Part shown: positions 6,540-6,620 of the stretch, piece after piece | Numbering within the stretch: position 1 is the first letter of the stretch | How the letters are laid out: every line of letters begins with the position of its first letter | Assembly (NCBI GenBank): GCA_903894655.1 | Contig: CAITQY010000696.1 | Coordinates: 1 to 6,620, forward strand | Direction: 5' to 3' | Source of the DNA: an uncultured Gemmatimonadota bacterium | Lineage (GTDB): Bacteria; Gemmatimonadota; Gemmatimonadetes; Gemmatimonadales; Gemmatimonadaceae | DNA: 6,620 nt | Position numbers and translations under genes: made by a program | The notes under the pieces: model-generated | Database searches by the model: none | What the model was told of the DNA's origin: nothing | Seen by the model: only the letters and a program-made list of their open reading frames with translations

Positions 6540-6620
6540 ACCGCCCCGGTCGGAGCGTGGGATCCCCTTCGCGGCCTTGCTGTGGCGGCGAACGTGGGAT
6601 CGCCGCGTGCGGTCGGCGCG
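6540..6620. repeat. Short GC-rich repeated words at the right edge
   Basis: CGTGGGATC occurs at 6556-6564 and again at 6593-6601, each followed within one base by CC. GGTCGG followed by A or C and then GCG occurs at 6548-6557 and 6611-6620. The words are spaced 37 and 63 bases apart, so this is not a clean tandem array, and the pattern runs off the window. I see no gene here. Confidence 0.35.

Overview
The window looks like a piece of a high-GC bacterial chromosome. I favour a Gemmatimonadota-type organism, because the thymidine kinase tail, the cytosolic multi-PAS hybrid kinase and the receiver-like/AraC regulator resemble proteins I associate with that phylum. That assignment is from memory and was not searched. 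The exception is the first ~650 bases, which are clearly AT-richer, have no convincing gene and open with a GAT/GAC trinucleotide repeat.

Layout: (1) 1-~650, a gene-poor, compositionally different stretch. (2) ~650-1190 (+), a type II thymidine kinase (tdk) that begins abruptly after the place where its P-loop should be. The loss of the N-terminus coincides with the composition change, so this is either a real insertion or rearrangement breakpoint or an assembly chimera. (3) 1208-4447 (-), convergent with tdk, a 1079-residue soluble hybrid sensor histidine kinase with five PAS-like domains, a HisKA/HATPase core and a C-terminal receiver. A 24-codon ORF with a near-perfect Shine-Dalgarno sequence (4407-4481, -) overlaps its start in another frame. 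(4) 4516-5331 (+), divergent from the kinase, a 271-residue regulator with a degenerate receiver-like N-terminus and an AraC-type DNA-binding C-terminus. (5) A perfect 15-bp hairpin at 5356-5388. (6) coaE (5409-6038, +) and, 28 bp later, gcvH (6067-6453, +), followed by an intrinsic terminator (6485-6519). (7) 6540-6620, non-coding sequence with short GC-rich repeated words running off the window.

Functionally there are three blocks: nucleotide salvage (probably broken here), a divergent kinase/regulator signalling pair, and a housekeeping pair (last step of CoA synthesis, and the lipoyl carrier of glycine cleavage). I see no CRISPR array, tRNA, rRNA, transposase or defence system, and nothing that I can call a new biological system. 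The parts most worth checking are the tdk breakpoint and the overlapping mini-ORF at the kinase start.
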